A stretch of 64,000 nucleotides of DNA from an uncultured bacterium (GCA_903834785.1 CAILKP010000064.1:175466-239465); one strand, 5' to 3'; counted from the stretch's first letter, positions 51,694 through 61,495 are shown. Translations and numbers: made by a program. The notes: generated by a model from the letters alone, not told the origin.

Positions 51694-52689
51694 ATGCCTC
51701 ACCTGCTTTCACTTCTGATCCTCGCCGGCACCGCGACCCTCGCGGCAGCGCAGCCGCAGGCTCAGCAGACGGGACAGCCAGCAGGTGAGCCGCAGACGCA
51801 GCCAGTGAGCCCGGCCCCAACCCCGACGCAGGCCGGCGCAGCCGCACTCGCCGAGGCCCGCGCAGCACAACGCGCCACCGACACACGCCTGCGGCAGGAA
51901 CCCATCTTTCTGAATCCCACCGGTGACGGCATCCGCAGCGAGACGCCGCGGCTGACCAGCAGCGATCCGGTTCGAACCGAACTGCGGGTCGTGGAACTCA
52001 AACGTGTCGAGGCCTTCGTCGCCGACATGGGTGCCCTCTCCACCTCCGGACGCCAGCAGAAGGCCGACCTCCGGCTGCCCAACGACTTCGGCGGTGTGTA
52101 CCAGATTCCCAAGGATGCCGACACCCCGTACGCCGGCTGGTTCGCACGCGCTCGCGGCGGCATGATCGCCGTCTTCCCCCGCGGCTCCTATGTGCCAAGC
52201 GATGATGGTATGATCGCCATTGTGCCGCCCAACACGCGTTACATCCTGGGCAACGTGCCGCTGGGCTTTGGCAACCCATCAGCTTCTCAGGCCGCCCACA
52301 CGGATCATTCCATCGACGGCCGCATCTCACTGCGTGTCACCGATGACACGCCGCAGACCTACATCGACGGCCGACTGACCACTCGCATCGACGAAACCGA
52401 CGCGACGGACCTCACGCTCCAGAACGGTGCGGCACGCAGAGCGAACCAGAAGACTGACGGCACGACGGGCACGCAGGCATCACGGAACGCAAAGCAAGAT
52501 TCTTCGATGGACGCCCTCGTCGCTGGCGGTATCTCCCGCCGCGTGCGTCTGGCGGAAATCGGCCGTGCCGCAGGCATGAAGCAGTCAGCGCCGGCGGTCA
52601 CTCGGCAGTCGGGCCCACCCGCAGAACCCGCCCCCTCCGCTCCCGCTGCCCCCCAGACCGCCCCGGCTCCCCGGCCCGAATCCAAGTGA
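51694..52689 (+). CDS. Secreted protein of unknown function
   Basis: The 331-residue protein has a signal peptide (about 1-20, ending AAAQ) and a Gln/Pro/Thr/Ala-rich N-terminal segment. A central region of about 150 residues is conserved-looking (LRLPNDFGGVYQIPKDA, GMIAVFPRGSYVPSDDGMIAIVPPNTRYI, and LRVTDDTPQTYIDGRLTTR). The C-terminus is again Pro/Ala-rich. No family is recognised. It sits between the TonB-like gene and the BamE-like lipoprotein on the same strand, so an envelope role is plausible. Confidence 0.7.
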   Translation: MPHLLSLLILAGTATLAAAQPQAQQTGQPAGEPQTQPVSPAPTPTQAGAAALAEARAAQRATDTRLRQEPIFLNPTGDGIRSETPRLTSSDPVRTELRVVELKRVEAFVADMGALSTSGRQQKADLRLPNDFGGVYQIPKDADTPYAGWFARARGGMIAVFPRGSYVPSDDGMIAIVPPNTRYILGNVPLGFGNPSASQAAHTDHSIDGRISLRVTDDTPQTYIDGRLTTRIDETDATDLTLQNGAARRANQKTDGTTGTQASRNAKQDSSMDALVAGGISRRVRLAEIGRAAGMKQSAPAVTRQSGPPAEPAPSAPAAPQTAPAPRPESK

Positions 52690-52859
52690 ATTCTGGATGA
52701 AGCGGCCCGGGTCCCGCTCCACGCCACGAAATCCGGACCAGCAGAATCGGAAATCCAAGGTCGAGGACTCGGCGAAGACACCGCCGTGAAGCCGCAGCCA
52801 CCCTGTGTAGGGGCACGCCGCGGCCTGAGCATTGCCTCACCCCCACTCAAGGCGCACGC

Positions 52860-53258
52860 ATGCAACTGTCCACTCGCATCGTCTCAGCTCTGGCCCTTGC
52901 CCTGGCCGCGGCATCACTGTCCGGCTGCATCGTTGGCGGCTCATCCTCATCCACGCAGACGGGCAACTACGTCAGCCCGGCCGCGGTCTCGATGATCGAG
53001 CCCGGAAAGACCAGCAAGAAGTGGGTCCAGGCCACCCTCGGCGACCCGACAACCAGAGTCTCTGAGGATGGCCGCGAACTCTGGAAGTACTCCTTCCAGC
53101 GCATCACCAAGAGCAGCGGCTACGTCCTCGTCGTCTTCCACGGTGCCAACCGCGACGAGATCAACCAGACCACCTTCGTTGAGTTCGATGGCGAAACCGT
53201 CAAACGCGTCTGGCAGGACCCCGCCGAGCGTGCGTCAACTCCCTCTGACGCCAACTAA
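52860..53258 (+). CDS. BamE/SmpA-like small lipoprotein
   Basis: The 132-residue protein has a lipobox (LSGC) after a hydrophobic segment, so it is predicted to be lipid-anchored in the outer membrane or periplasm. The mature part has the SmpA/OmlA pattern: MIEPGKTSKKWVQATLGDPTTR, then GRELWKYSF, and a final strand region EFDGETVKRVWQ. In proteobacteria BamE is an accessory of the outer-membrane assembly machine. The call is by domain pattern, not by proven role. Confidence 0.8.
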   Translation: MQLSTRIVSALALALAAASLSGCIVGGSSSSTQTGNYVSPAAVSMIEPGKTSKKWVQATLGDPTTRVSEDGRELWKYSFQRITKSSGYVLVVFHGANRDEINQTTFVEFDGETVKRVWQDPAERASTPSDAN

Positions 53259-53306
53259 TCGGGCTTCGTTGCTGCTTGCTCATACAGCGGCGCTGACCGC
53301 TCTCGT

Positions 53307-54074
53307 TTACGTCAGCGAGCGACCGCCATCAACCGTCAGCACCTGACCGGTGGTGTACGTCGCATCCAGCGCCAGATACACCACCGCCGCAGCCGCCTCC
53401 TGCGGCGTGCCGCTGCGGCCGAGCGGAACACGCTGCAGATACCTGGCCTGCATCTGCGGATCAGCCTCGTGCCCGCTGTCCGGGAACGCCACAACACCGG
53501 GGGCCACCGCGTTGCACCGAACGCGCGGTGCAAGCTCTCGGGCGAGCGCCAGCGTCATCTCCAGCAACGCGGCCTTGGACATGCCGTAGGCCAGATGTGC
53601 CCGCCGCGGCTGGCCGAGCTCGCCCCGCGCGTGAATGTCACACATCGACACGATGCTGCCACCACCCGGTAGACCCGATGCAGAGAGCAACGGCGAAAGT
53701 GCCGCCGACAGCAGGGCCGGTGCATGCGCGTTGACGGCCATCGCGTGCGTAAGCACGTCGGCCGAAAGCGTGCCGAGCTCACTCGGCTCGTACCAACTGG
53801 CGTTATGAACCAGCACATCCAGCCGCGGCAGCGAACCGGCGAGTTCCTCGCCCACACGCGTCACCGCGGCAAGGTCAGACAAGTCAAGTTCCCGCAGCAT
53901 GACGGCTGCGCCAAGCCTCTCACACTCCGCCGCGATGGCCCCGGCTCCGCCGCCGCTGCCGGCGCGGTAGGTCAGCAGCAAGTCGCAGCCCCGACGAGCC
54001 AGCGCCACAGCACAGGCATGACCCACACGCCCAGCCCTGGAACATCCGGTGATCATCGCCAGCGATCGCGTCAT
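53307..54074 (-). CDS. SDR-family oxidoreductase, pteridine-reductase-like
   Basis: The 255-residue protein is a Rossmann-fold dehydrogenase with the catalytic YxxxK in AYGMSKAAL near residue 163 and the Ser region IVSMCDIH near 142. The C-terminal TTGQVLTVDGGRSLT is typical of FolM/PTR1-type pteridine reductases and related SDRs. The N-terminal glycine motif is unusual: TGCSRAGRVGHA, two residues longer than the usual TGxxxRxG. The ATG overlaps the stop of the upstream gene (ATGA), so the two are coupled. The substrate is uncertain. Confidence 0.85.
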   Translation of the reverse strand: MTRSLAMITGCSRAGRVGHACAVALARRGCDLLLTYRAGSGGGAGAIAAECERLGAAVMLRELDLSDLAAVTRVGEELAGSLPRLDVLVHNASWYEPSELGTLSADVLTHAMAVNAHAPALLSAALSPLLSASGLPGGGSIVSMCDIHARGELGQPRRAHLAYGMSKAALLEMTLALARELAPRVRCNAVAPGVVAFPDSGHEADPQMQARYLQRVPLGRSGTPQEAAAAVVYLALDATYTTGQVLTVDGGRSLT

Positions 54075-54583
54075 CGTTTCCCTTTGTAGTCATCCTCGCC
54101 GTCGTCCGCATCGGGCATCGCCTCAACCTGCAGCCGCCGCCCCGCTTCCTCCCAGGCCGAGGGCGGCGTCTGCGTCTTGCGGTTCGGCCGCGGCCTCCGC
54201 TTGCCGTGCAGCCCAAGCTTGCTCCGCGAGACGGTCAGAATCACCCGCGCCGCCAGCAGCAGGATCAGCAGCACCACCAGCAGCACCACCACCAGCGAGC
54301 CGGCACTGATCACCTGCTTGACCTTGGGCTGCAAACCCAGGCCACCCGTCGGTGCGGCGTCAACCGCAACGGGTGCAGCCGTCGAACGCTCAAGCTGGAC
54401 GGCCGGGCCGGTCACGTCCAACGGTACGACCCCCGCGATATACGGTTGCCTCTGAACAACCGACACGAACAAATCCCCGCGCCGGGGCGAACTGAGAGTC
54501 TGCCGCGAGCACCCCACTACCTCACCTCCATCAAACCGCGCCCCGATCAAGGCCGGAAAGCAGCACCTGCGACCACCGAACAT
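54071..54583 (-). CDS. Hypothetical bitopic membrane protein
   Basis: The protein (170 residues from ATG 54583) has one strongly hydrophobic helix about two thirds along (LVVVLLVVLLILLLAARVIL), followed by a basic cytoplasmic stretch (KRRPRPNRK) and an acidic end. The part before the helix has no recognisable domain. The start is uncertain: earlier Met codons reach 54676, and a 13-bp tandem repeat lies at 54592-54617, making the shorter start likelier. It is coupled to the SDR gene by an ATGA overlap. Function unknown. Confidence 0.6.
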   Translation of the reverse strand: MFGGRRCCFPALIGARFDGGEVVGCSRQTLSSPRRGDLFVSVVQRQPYIAGVVPLDVTGPAVQLERSTAAPVAVDAAPTGGLGLQPKVKQVISAGSLVVVLLVVLLILLLAARVILTVSRSKLGLHGKRRPRPNRKTQTPPSAWEEAGRRLQVEAMPDADDGEDDYKGKR

Positions 54584-54591
54584 CACCCGGG

Positions 54592-54617
54592 CCGCACCCG
54601 GGAACCGCACCCGGGAA
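54592..54617. repeat. 13-bp tandem duplication CCGCACCCGGGAA
   Basis: Two exact head-to-tail copies in the divergent gap between the membrane-protein gene and the His-rich exported protein. It is GC-rich and short. It could be a regulatory duplication or neutral. Confidence 0.6.
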
Positions 54618-54663
54618 CCGGGCTCATGCGGCATACTCTGCTTCGCCGATAATCCGCCGCCGC

Positions 54664-55125
54664 ATGCCCCAGTCACTGCTCAAACTTGTCGCCCTGCTTC
54701 TGCTGACGGTGCAGGTCGTGCTCGTCCCGATTACCGGGCGTGTGCTGTGCATCACTCCGGGCGACACCGCGGTGCTGGCCGCTGAAACTCCGCTCAAGTG
54801 CCATGCGACCCACGCCGCGGGGTGCTCAGGCCATGCCGATGCAGAAACCCCGGACGATTCGAAGCCGGACCATTCCGACTCCGGACGGCACTCCCACGAT
54901 GAGTGCATCTGCCACTCACACGTCCCCGTTCCGTCCGATGAGCGTGTCCCCGGCACCTCCCGAACTGACATCACCCCGCGGCCATCGTTGGTTCCGCTGG
55001 CGATCAACCTCGCATTGACCTCTGATTGCCGGGCGAGCGCAGAGCCGGTTCCCGCCGCGGACCCACCTGATCTCAGCGGCTCCGATCTGGCACGCACGCT
55101 CGCTTCAACGCGGCTGCTGATCTAG
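54664..55125 (+). CDS. Exported His/Cys-rich protein heading the metal efflux operon
   Basis: The 153-residue protein has an N-terminal hydrophobic signal (about 5-28). A mature region rich in metal ligands follows: CHATHAAGCSGHAD near 46-59 and HSDSGRHSHDECICHSH near 69-85, with alternating His and Cys. The rest is Pro/Ser/Asp-rich. No family name is certain, but small His-rich periplasmic proteins commonly accompany CzcCBA-type pumps. It lies 213 bases upstream of the outer-membrane-factor gene on the same strand. Probably a periplasmic metal buffer or sensor. Confidence 0.65.
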   Translation: MPQSLLKLVALLLLTVQVVLVPITGRVLCITPGDTAVLAAETPLKCHATHAAGCSGHADAETPDDSKPDHSDSGRHSHDECICHSHVPVPSDERVPGTSRTDITPRPSLVPLAINLALTSDCRASAEPVPAADPPDLSGSDLARTLASTRLLI

Positions 55126-55338
55126 CACACAAACCTCGACTCTGCTTGCTCCCCGCGCACTCTTGCCGCGGCAGCGTCGGTTGTGTCGTAGCGCCTCCGC
55201 CCGTGACGGCCGTTCTCCGCCGCGCCCACGTTTGGTGGCGATCCCTTTCTGACCATCATGCACTCGCCTTGCTTCCCTGCCCGCCGGCGACTCTCACCGG
55301 CATCCTAGGGAGCCGGATTCCTGCCAGACGCCGCCACC

Positions 55339-56832
55339 ATGCAGCACCCCTCCTCCAAGAACGCCACCGCTCATCCGCACCAGCGGCGTGCAGCGTTGGC
55401 CTGTGCCCTCCTGCTGCTTCTGGCAAGCGGCGGGTGCCAGCAGTATCAGCCGCAGCCGCTTGACATGCCCGGACACCATGCCGCATTCCTGGCACGGCTT
55501 CCGGACAGCCCACCGGTTCGCGAGTTTGCCGAGCGGCTGCAGGCGACGGAGCCCGAAGCAGCAGCCTTCGATCCCAGCGACGGCATCTCCAGTCGGGAAG
55601 CCGAGCTTTTGGCACTGGTCTACAACGCGGATCTCAGATTGGCACGCCTCCGGGCCGGAATCACCCAGGCCACTGCCCAGCACGCCGGTTTGTGGGATGA
55701 TCCGACGATCGGCCTTGACCTGACCCGGATCATCCAGAGCACTCCCGAACCGTGGAAGGTGTTCACATCCGTCGGCATCACGCTGCCGATCTCCGGCTGC
55801 CTGGAGATCGAGAAACAGCGGTCCGGAGCTGAACACGCGGCCGAACTCGCCCGCGTCGCCCAGCAGGAATGGGCGGTCCGCATGTCGGTCCGTCGCGCCT
55901 GGAGCGAGTGGTCCGCACTTGTCACAAACCTCTCGGCGACCCGCGAGTTCATCGCTCGCGTCCAGGAGATTCTGCCCGTCGTCGAGACCATGGAGCGTGC
56001 CGGCGAGATGAGCCGGACCGAGGCACGGCTGTTTCGGATTGAGAAGGCCACCAAGCTGGCCGAGTTCGCTTCGCTGGAATCCCGCACGCGAGAAGCCCAG
56101 CTTCGGCTGCACCAGCTCATGGGTCTTTCCCCCGATGCAACACTGACGCTCGTCGCCTCTGGCATCGGCCCCGCCACCGCAGGCATGCCTCCCGGTGCAG
56201 GCACAGCCACTGTCGAGTCAATGCAAAGCCGCAGCCCCGCAATGCTCGTCGCGGCAGCCGAGTACCAGACCGCCGAGCACGCACTGGAACTTGAAGTCCG
56301 TAAGCAGTATCCGGACTTGCACATCAGCCCCGGCTACGGCCGCGAGGACGGCCAGGATCAAGTCACGCTCGGCCTCTCCGTACCGATCCCGCTGCTCAAC
56401 GGCAATCGCCAGGGCATCGCCCAGGCAACCGCCCGCCGCGAGCTGGCCCGTGCCGCGGCCGAGACAACGCTGGAGCACCTCCTCTCCGGCGTTCGTACCG
56501 CAGAACTTCGCTTCCAGGCCGCTCACAAGCGCCGGGAGATTCTCGAGGCCGAGATCGTCCCGCTGCTTGATGCCCAGTACGCCGATGCCAGGCAACTCGC
56601 CAGACTCGGCGATGTCAACACGCTGGTGCTGCTGGAGAGTCTGACGCGGCAGCACGAGGCCAAGCTGAATCTCATCGAGGCCCGGAAGCACGAAGCCATC
56701 GCCGCGGTGGATCTGCAGGAACTCGTGGGACCGCCGCAAACGCCGCCGCCCCCGCCGGCCCCACCAAGCGATGCCGGCGCGGCCGGTGCCCAACCCATGG
56801 CACTCCCCGCCAGCGATGCTCGCCGCGAATGA
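55339..56832 (+). CDS. TolC-family outer-membrane efflux factor
   Basis: The 497-residue protein has a signal/lipobox-like start (LLLLASGGC, residues about 29-37), so it may be lipid-anchored. A duplicated long helical pattern of the outer-membrane-factor family follows (AELLALVYNADLRLARLRAGITQA, LGLSVPIPLLNGNRQGIAQA, and the closing EARKHEAIAAVDLQELVG). It forms the outer channel of a tripartite metal pump. Stop 56832 and the adaptor ATG 56849 are 16 bases apart. The C-terminal Pro/Ala run is typical of this gene in related operons. The metal cannot be told from sequence. Confidence 0.9.
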   Translation: MQHPSSKNATAHPHQRRAALACALLLLLASGGCQQYQPQPLDMPGHHAAFLARLPDSPPVREFAERLQATEPEAAAFDPSDGISSREAELLALVYNADLRLARLRAGITQATAQHAGLWDDPTIGLDLTRIIQSTPEPWKVFTSVGITLPISGCLEIEKQRSGAEHAAELARVAQQEWAVRMSVRRAWSEWSALVTNLSATREFIARVQEILPVVETMERAGEMSRTEARLFRIEKATKLAEFASLESRTREAQLRLHQLMGLSPDATLTLVASGIGPATAGMPPGAGTATVESMQSRSPAMLVAAAEYQTAEHALELEVRKQYPDLHISPGYGREDGQDQVTLGLSVPIPLLNGNRQGIAQATARRELARAAAETTLEHLLSGVRTAELRFQAAHKRREILEAEIVPLLDAQYADARQLARLGDVNTLVLLESLTRQHEAKLNLIEARKHEAIAAVDLQELVGPPQTPPPPPAPPSDAGAAGAQPMALPASDARRE

Positions 56833-56848
56833 ACACCAGGAGACACCG

Positions 56849-58231
56849 ATGAACACCCCACCATTCCACACCCTGCTGGTGATCGCGACCGCCGCCCTGC
56901 TGCTGACCGGCTGCAATCGCAAGCACGATGACCACGCCAAGGGCGACGGCCACGCTCACGGTTCCGAAACCGGTTCGGCAAGCCAGAGTGCCGCACCGAC
57001 CAACCGGGTCGACATCCCTTTGGCCGTGCGGCAGAACCTCGGCATCACGTTCGCCAAAGTCGAATCGCGGAACGTGGCCCGCACCCTGCGTGTGCCGGGC
57101 CGCTTCGAACTGCTGCCGACCGCCCGGCGCGAATATCGCACGCCGCTGAGCGGCCGCGTGGAACTGCTGGTCAGCCAGTACCAGGAAGTTCAGCCCGGCA
57201 CGCCGCTCTACCGCGTGGACGCATCGGCGTGGCGTGACCTGCACGAACGCATCGCCGCCATGCAGGCTCGTGTCGACTCGATGACCCCGCTCCGCGAAGC
57301 CCATCGCCGCCACGAGCAGAATCTGGCCGACAAGGTCAAGCTCTGGCAGGAACGCCTCAAGCAACTCGACGAACTCCGTGCCGCCGGCGGCGGCAACGCC
57401 TCGCAGTACACCGAGGCACGCGCGACACTCAACGCCACACAGGCCGAGCTTGCCGATGTCATGGAAAAGGATGCGGAACTGGAGTTCCAGCAGAAGCAGG
57501 CCGAGGCGGACCTTCGGTCACTGACATCTCGGCATGATGTACTGATCCGGGGCAGCGCGTGTACTGACAATCACGGGGGTACAGACGCCGGGGCAGGCTT
57601 CACCGTCTGCGCCGTCGCACCGGGCATCGTCGAGATCGTCGGCATCACGCCCGGCGGCCTGGCCGATGAGAACGGGCACATCCTCACGCTCGTCCAGCCC
57701 GAGCAGATCCGCTTCCGCGCTCGCGGCCTTCAAGCCGACCTCGGCGTGCTGAGCAAGGGCCTGCCGGCCAGCATCGCTCCTTCCCAGGGCGGCAGCGTTC
57801 CGATCGACGACGCCATGACCGGCACACTGCAGATCGGCCTGGCCGCCGATGCCGACGAGCGCACCGTGGACCTGATCGTCACACCCGCCAAACTCGCCAC
57901 CTGGGCCCGCGCCGGCGTTTCAGCCCACTTGGAAATCACCCTCGCCGGCGGCAGCGATGAGCTGGCCATCCCGCTCTCGACGGTCGTCAGCGACGGAGCC
58001 GTCCCGATCATCTTCAGGCGCGACCCGGCCAACCCCGACAAAGTGATTCGCACCGAAGCGGACATCGGCATCAACGACGGCCGGTGGATCGTCATCAAGA
58101 GTGGCGTCAAGGCCGGTGACGAGATCGTCCTGGGCGGGAGCTACCAGCTCATGCTTGCCACCAGCGGCAACGCGTCCAAGGGCGGTCACTTCCATCCCGA
58201 CGGCACCTTCCACGAAGGGGAGGACAAGTAA
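56849..58231 (+). CDS. RND efflux periplasmic adaptor (CzcB/CusB-like)
   Basis: The protein (460 residues) has a lipobox LLTGC and then a His-rich segment (HDDHAKGDGHAHGSETG) that could bind metal. Next comes the membrane-fusion layout: a beta-barrel start with IPLAVRQNLGITFAKVE, a biotinyl-lipoyl half YRTPLSGRVELLVSQYQEVQPGTPLYRVD, a coiled-coil hairpin (about 130-225), the second lipoyl half, and a C-terminal barrel ending GVKAGDEIVLGGSYQLML. AGGAG precedes the ATG by six bases. The stop is directly followed by the pump gene ATG. Confidence 0.92.
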   Translation: MNTPPFHTLLVIATAALLLTGCNRKHDDHAKGDGHAHGSETGSASQSAAPTNRVDIPLAVRQNLGITFAKVESRNVARTLRVPGRFELLPTARREYRTPLSGRVELLVSQYQEVQPGTPLYRVDASAWRDLHERIAAMQARVDSMTPLREAHRRHEQNLADKVKLWQERLKQLDELRAAGGGNASQYTEARATLNATQAELADVMEKDAELEFQQKQAEADLRSLTSRHDVLIRGSACTDNHGGTDAGAGFTVCAVAPGIVEIVGITPGGLADENGHILTLVQPEQIRFRARGLQADLGVLSKGLPASIAPSQGGSVPIDDAMTGTLQIGLAADADERTVDLIVTPAKLATWARAGVSAHLEITLAGGSDELAIPLSTVVSDGAVPIIFRRDPANPDKVIRTEADIGINDGRWIVIKSGVKAGDEIVLGGSYQLMLATSGNASKGGHFHPDGTFHEGEDK

Positions 58232-61200
58232 ATGCTCGCCGGACTCATCGCCTTCTCGCTCAAGCGATCGTCGCTGGTGATCGTTGCCGCCGGGCTGCTG
58301 CTGCTGGCCGCCGGGCTGAAGATCAAGGACATGCCGGTGGATGTGTTCCCCGAGCTCAACGCCCCAACGGTGGTCATCATGACCGAGGCCGGCGGCCTGG
58401 CGGCCGATGAGGTCGAGAGCAACGTGACGTTTCCCATCGAGACGTCCGTCAACGGTCTACCTGGCACGCGCCGCGTGCGCTCGGCCAGCGCAACGAGTCT
58501 GTCGATCGTGTGGGTCGAGTTTGACTGGGGCACCGATATCTTCCGCGCCCGCCAGCTCGTCAGCGAGCGCCTCTCGGCCGTGCGCGAGGCACTGCCCGCC
58601 AACGCCCACGCCGAGATCACGCCGGTCACCAGCATCACCGGCGAGATCATGCTCATGGCCCTGTCCAGCCCCGACGGCTCGGTCAGCCCGCTGGAAATGC
58701 GGTCCTTCGCCGAGTTCGACCTTCGCAACAAGATCCTGGCAGTGCCGGGCGTCGCCCAGGCCGTGGCCATTGGCGGCGAGCTGCCCCAGTATCAGATCAA
58801 CGTGCGCCAGGAGCAACTCGCTCTCTACGGGCTGACCATCTCCGATGTCGTGGAGGCCGCCCGCAGCGCACACAGCACCGCCAGCGCGGGCTACCTGCCC
58901 GAGTGGCAGAGTCAGGAGCTGCCCATCCGCCAGATCGCCCGCGTGACGGGCACGGCCAGCATCGCACAGACGCTCGTCAAGTACCACAACGGTGCCGCGG
59001 TCACCATCGGTCAGGTTGCCGATGTCCGCCTTGGAGCGTCACCCAAACGCGGCACCGCGGCCGACGGCGGCCTGCCCGCGGTAGTCATCAGCGTGCAGAA
59101 GACCCCGGGCACCAACACGCTCACGCTGACGGGCCAGATCGACGGCGTGCTCGACCAGGTCGAAAAGGCCATGCCCCGCGGCATGGTCCTCAACCGCGAC
59201 CCGTTCCGCGCCTCCCGGTTCATCGACCGCAGCATCAGCAATGTGGTCAAAGTCCTCATCGAGGCGAGCGTGATCGTGGCGGTCATCCTGATCCTCTTCC
59301 TGATGAACGTCCGTGCCACGATCGTCACGCTCACAGCCCTGCCGCTCTCGCTGGCCGTGGCCATGCTGCTGCTCTGGGCCTGGGGCCTCTCGATCAACGT
59401 GATGACCCTTGGCGGCCTTGCGGTGGCGATCGGTGAGCTGGTCGATGATGCGATCATTGATGTGGAAAACGTGCTGCGCCGGCTCAAGGAGAACGCCCAG
59501 TTGCCCGTTGCCTCACGGCACGGCTACACCGACATCATCTACTCTGCCAGCAACGAGATCCGCTCGTCGGTGGTCTTTGCGACCATCATCATCTGCATGG
59601 TCTTTGTGCCCTTGCTGTTCCTGCAGGGTCTGGAAGGGCGGTTCTTCCAGCCGCTGGGCATCGCGTACATCCTGTCGATCATGGCCTCGCTGATCGTGGC
59701 CTTGACCGTCACACCGGCGATGTGCAAGCTCCTGTTCCGTGGCTCCTTCGGCCGCGGCGGGGATTCCGCCGCGGCCCACGGCCATCAGGATGGCTGGCTG
59801 GTCCGCCATCTCAAGAGCTGGTACGAACCCGCGCTGCGGGCCAGCGTGCGCCGCCGCGGGGCGGTCCTGGGCGGTGCCGGCGTGCTGACGGCGCTCTCGC
59901 TGCTGCTGGTCTCAACGTTCGGCACCTCCTTCCTGCCCAGTTTCAAGGAAGGCACCTTCACCGTCTTTCTCTTCGCGCCCCCCGGCACCTCACTGCAGGA
60001 GAGCAATCGGCTGGCTGTCGGCATCGAGAAGCAGTTCGCGGCTATCGAGGGTGTCTCCAGCGTGACCCGCCGCACCGGACGGGCCGAACGCGACGAGCAC
60101 GCCGAGCCGGTGAGCAACTCCGAGATCGAAGTGACCATGAAGGCCGGCGCCAGCCAGGACGATGTGCGTGCCGGCATCGACCGGATCATCGCCAACATCC
60201 CCGGCATCACCACCATGGTGGGCCAGCCGATCGAGCATCGCCTCAGCCATGTGCTTTCCGGCACGCCCGCGGCGATCGCCATCAGCGTGTACGGTGACGA
60301 CCTGGACACGCTTCGCCGCCTGGCCAAGCAGATCGAAGGCGAGCTCAAGAGCATCCCCGGCACGCGCGATGTGGCCGCCAACCGCGAGGTCATGATCACC
60401 TCGCTGCCCATCCGATACCGCCCGCAGGATCTCGCCGCGGCAGGACTTTCCCCCGCTGATGCTGCACGCCAGGTGCAGCAGGCCCTGTACGGCGAGCGCG
60501 TGGCAGAGGTCAACCAGGGGGTTCGTCGCTACGAGATGGTCGTTCGACTTGCCGAGAGCGAGCGGGAGCGGCTCGACCAGATCATGGACCTGCAGCTGCG
60601 CGGTCTGGGCGGGGCGACAGTCCGGCTGCGCGAGGTGGCCGACATCGGCCCGGAGAAGACCAGCAACCTCATCACCCGCGAGAACGCCCAGCGCAAGGCG
60701 GTCATTTCCACCAACATCGCCGAGGGCTACAACCTCGGCCAACTGGTGGCAATCGTCCAGAGCAAGGTGGACCCGATCGTCCAGAAGGCGGGCTACACCG
60801 TTCACTACGGCGGGCAGTTTGAAGCTCAGCAGTCAGCCAGCCGCACCATCTACATCATGGGTGCCGGGGTGGCCGTGCTGATGTTCCTGCTGCTGCAGGT
60901 TTCAACCGGTCGCAGCCGGGTTGCGCTGCTGGTCATGCTCAACTTGCCGCTGGCGCTGATCGGCGGCATCACGGCGATCTACATCACCGAGAGCCCGGGG
61001 CTTATCAGCAACACGATGGCACTCTTCGGCCTCTCGTCGTCGCGGTACATCGCCCCGGTGATTTCCATCGCCAGCATGGTCGGCTTTGTCACGCTGTTCG
61101 GCATCGCCGTCCGCAACGGCATCCTGCTGGTGAACCACTACGACCACCTTCAGAAGCATGAAGGCAAGTCCATCGGCGACTCGATCATCCAGGGCTCGAT

Positions 61201-61495
61201 GGAGCGGCTGGTGCCGATCCTGATGACCGCACTGACCGCGCTGCTGGGCCTTGTGCCGCTGGCCATGGCCAAGGGCCAGCCGGGCAGCGAACTGCTCGCG
61301 CCGCTGGCGATCGTGGTGCTCGGCGGGCTCCTCTCGTCGACGATCCTCAACTTGTTTGTCGTTCCCGCCGGCTACGCACTGGCGTTTGGAATCGAAACTC
61401 CCGCAGGAGAGGGGCCAGGCGTTCTGGCACGACTCTTCCGGCGGCCGGGCACCAAGCCCGCTGGTAGTGTTCCCAACGAAGGAGGCTTTGTATGA
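58232..61495 (+). CDS. Heavy-metal efflux RND pump (CusA/CzcA family)
   Basis: Inner-membrane proton-driven pump. The 1087-residue protein has the RND plan: helix 1, porter domain 1, helices 2-6, porter domain 2 and helices 8-12. Helix 4 carries the proton-relay acids in GELVDDAIIDVENVLRRL (about 405-422), the HME-type Asp/Asp/Glu set, and GFVTLFGIAVRNGILLVNHY marks helix 10. The VDDAIIDVEN form differs from classical CzcA, so the metal is unclear. It follows the adaptor with no gap and overlaps the next gene (ATGA). Confidence 0.94.
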   Translation: MLAGLIAFSLKRSSLVIVAAGLLLLAAGLKIKDMPVDVFPELNAPTVVIMTEAGGLAADEVESNVTFPIETSVNGLPGTRRVRSASATSLSIVWVEFDWGTDIFRARQLVSERLSAVREALPANAHAEITPVTSITGEIMLMALSSPDGSVSPLEMRSFAEFDLRNKILAVPGVAQAVAIGGELPQYQINVRQEQLALYGLTISDVVEAARSAHSTASAGYLPEWQSQELPIRQIARVTGTASIAQTLVKYHNGAAVTIGQVADVRLGASPKRGTAADGGLPAVVISVQKTPGTNTLTLTGQIDGVLDQVEKAMPRGMVLNRDPFRASRFIDRSISNVVKVLIEASVIVAVILILFLMNVRATIVTLTALPLSLAVAMLLLWAWGLSINVMTLGGLAVAIGELVDDAIIDVENVLRRLKENAQLPVASRHGYTDIIYSASNEIRSSVVFATIIICMVFVPLLFLQGLEGRFFQPLGIAYILSIMASLIVALTVTPAMCKLLFRGSFGRGGDSAAAHGHQDGWLVRHLKSWYEPALRASVRRRGAVLGGAGVLTALSLLLVSTFGTSFLPSFKEGTFTVFLFAPPGTSLQESNRLAVGIEKQFAAIEGVSSVTRRTGRAERDEHAEPVSNSEIEVTMKAGASQDDVRAGIDRIIANIPGITTMVGQPIEHRLSHVLSGTPAAIAISVYGDDLDTLRRLAKQIEGELKSIPGTRDVAANREVMITSLPIRYRPQDLAAAGLSPADAARQVQQALYGERVAEVNQGVRRYEMVVRLAESERERLDQIMDLQLRGLGGATVRLREVADIGPEKTSNLITRENAQRKAVISTNIAEGYNLGQLVAIVQSKVDPIVQKAGYTVHYGGQFEAQQSASRTIYIMGAGVAVLMFLLLQVSTGRSRVALLVMLNLPLALIGGITAIYITESPGLISNTMALFGLSSSRYIAPVISIASMVGFVTLFGIAVRNGILLVNHYDHLQKHEGKSIGDSIIQGSMERLVPILMTALTALLGLVPLAMAKGQPGSELLAPLAIVVLGGLLSSTILNLFVVPAGYALAFGIETPAGEGPGVLARLFRRPGTKPAGSVPNEGGFV

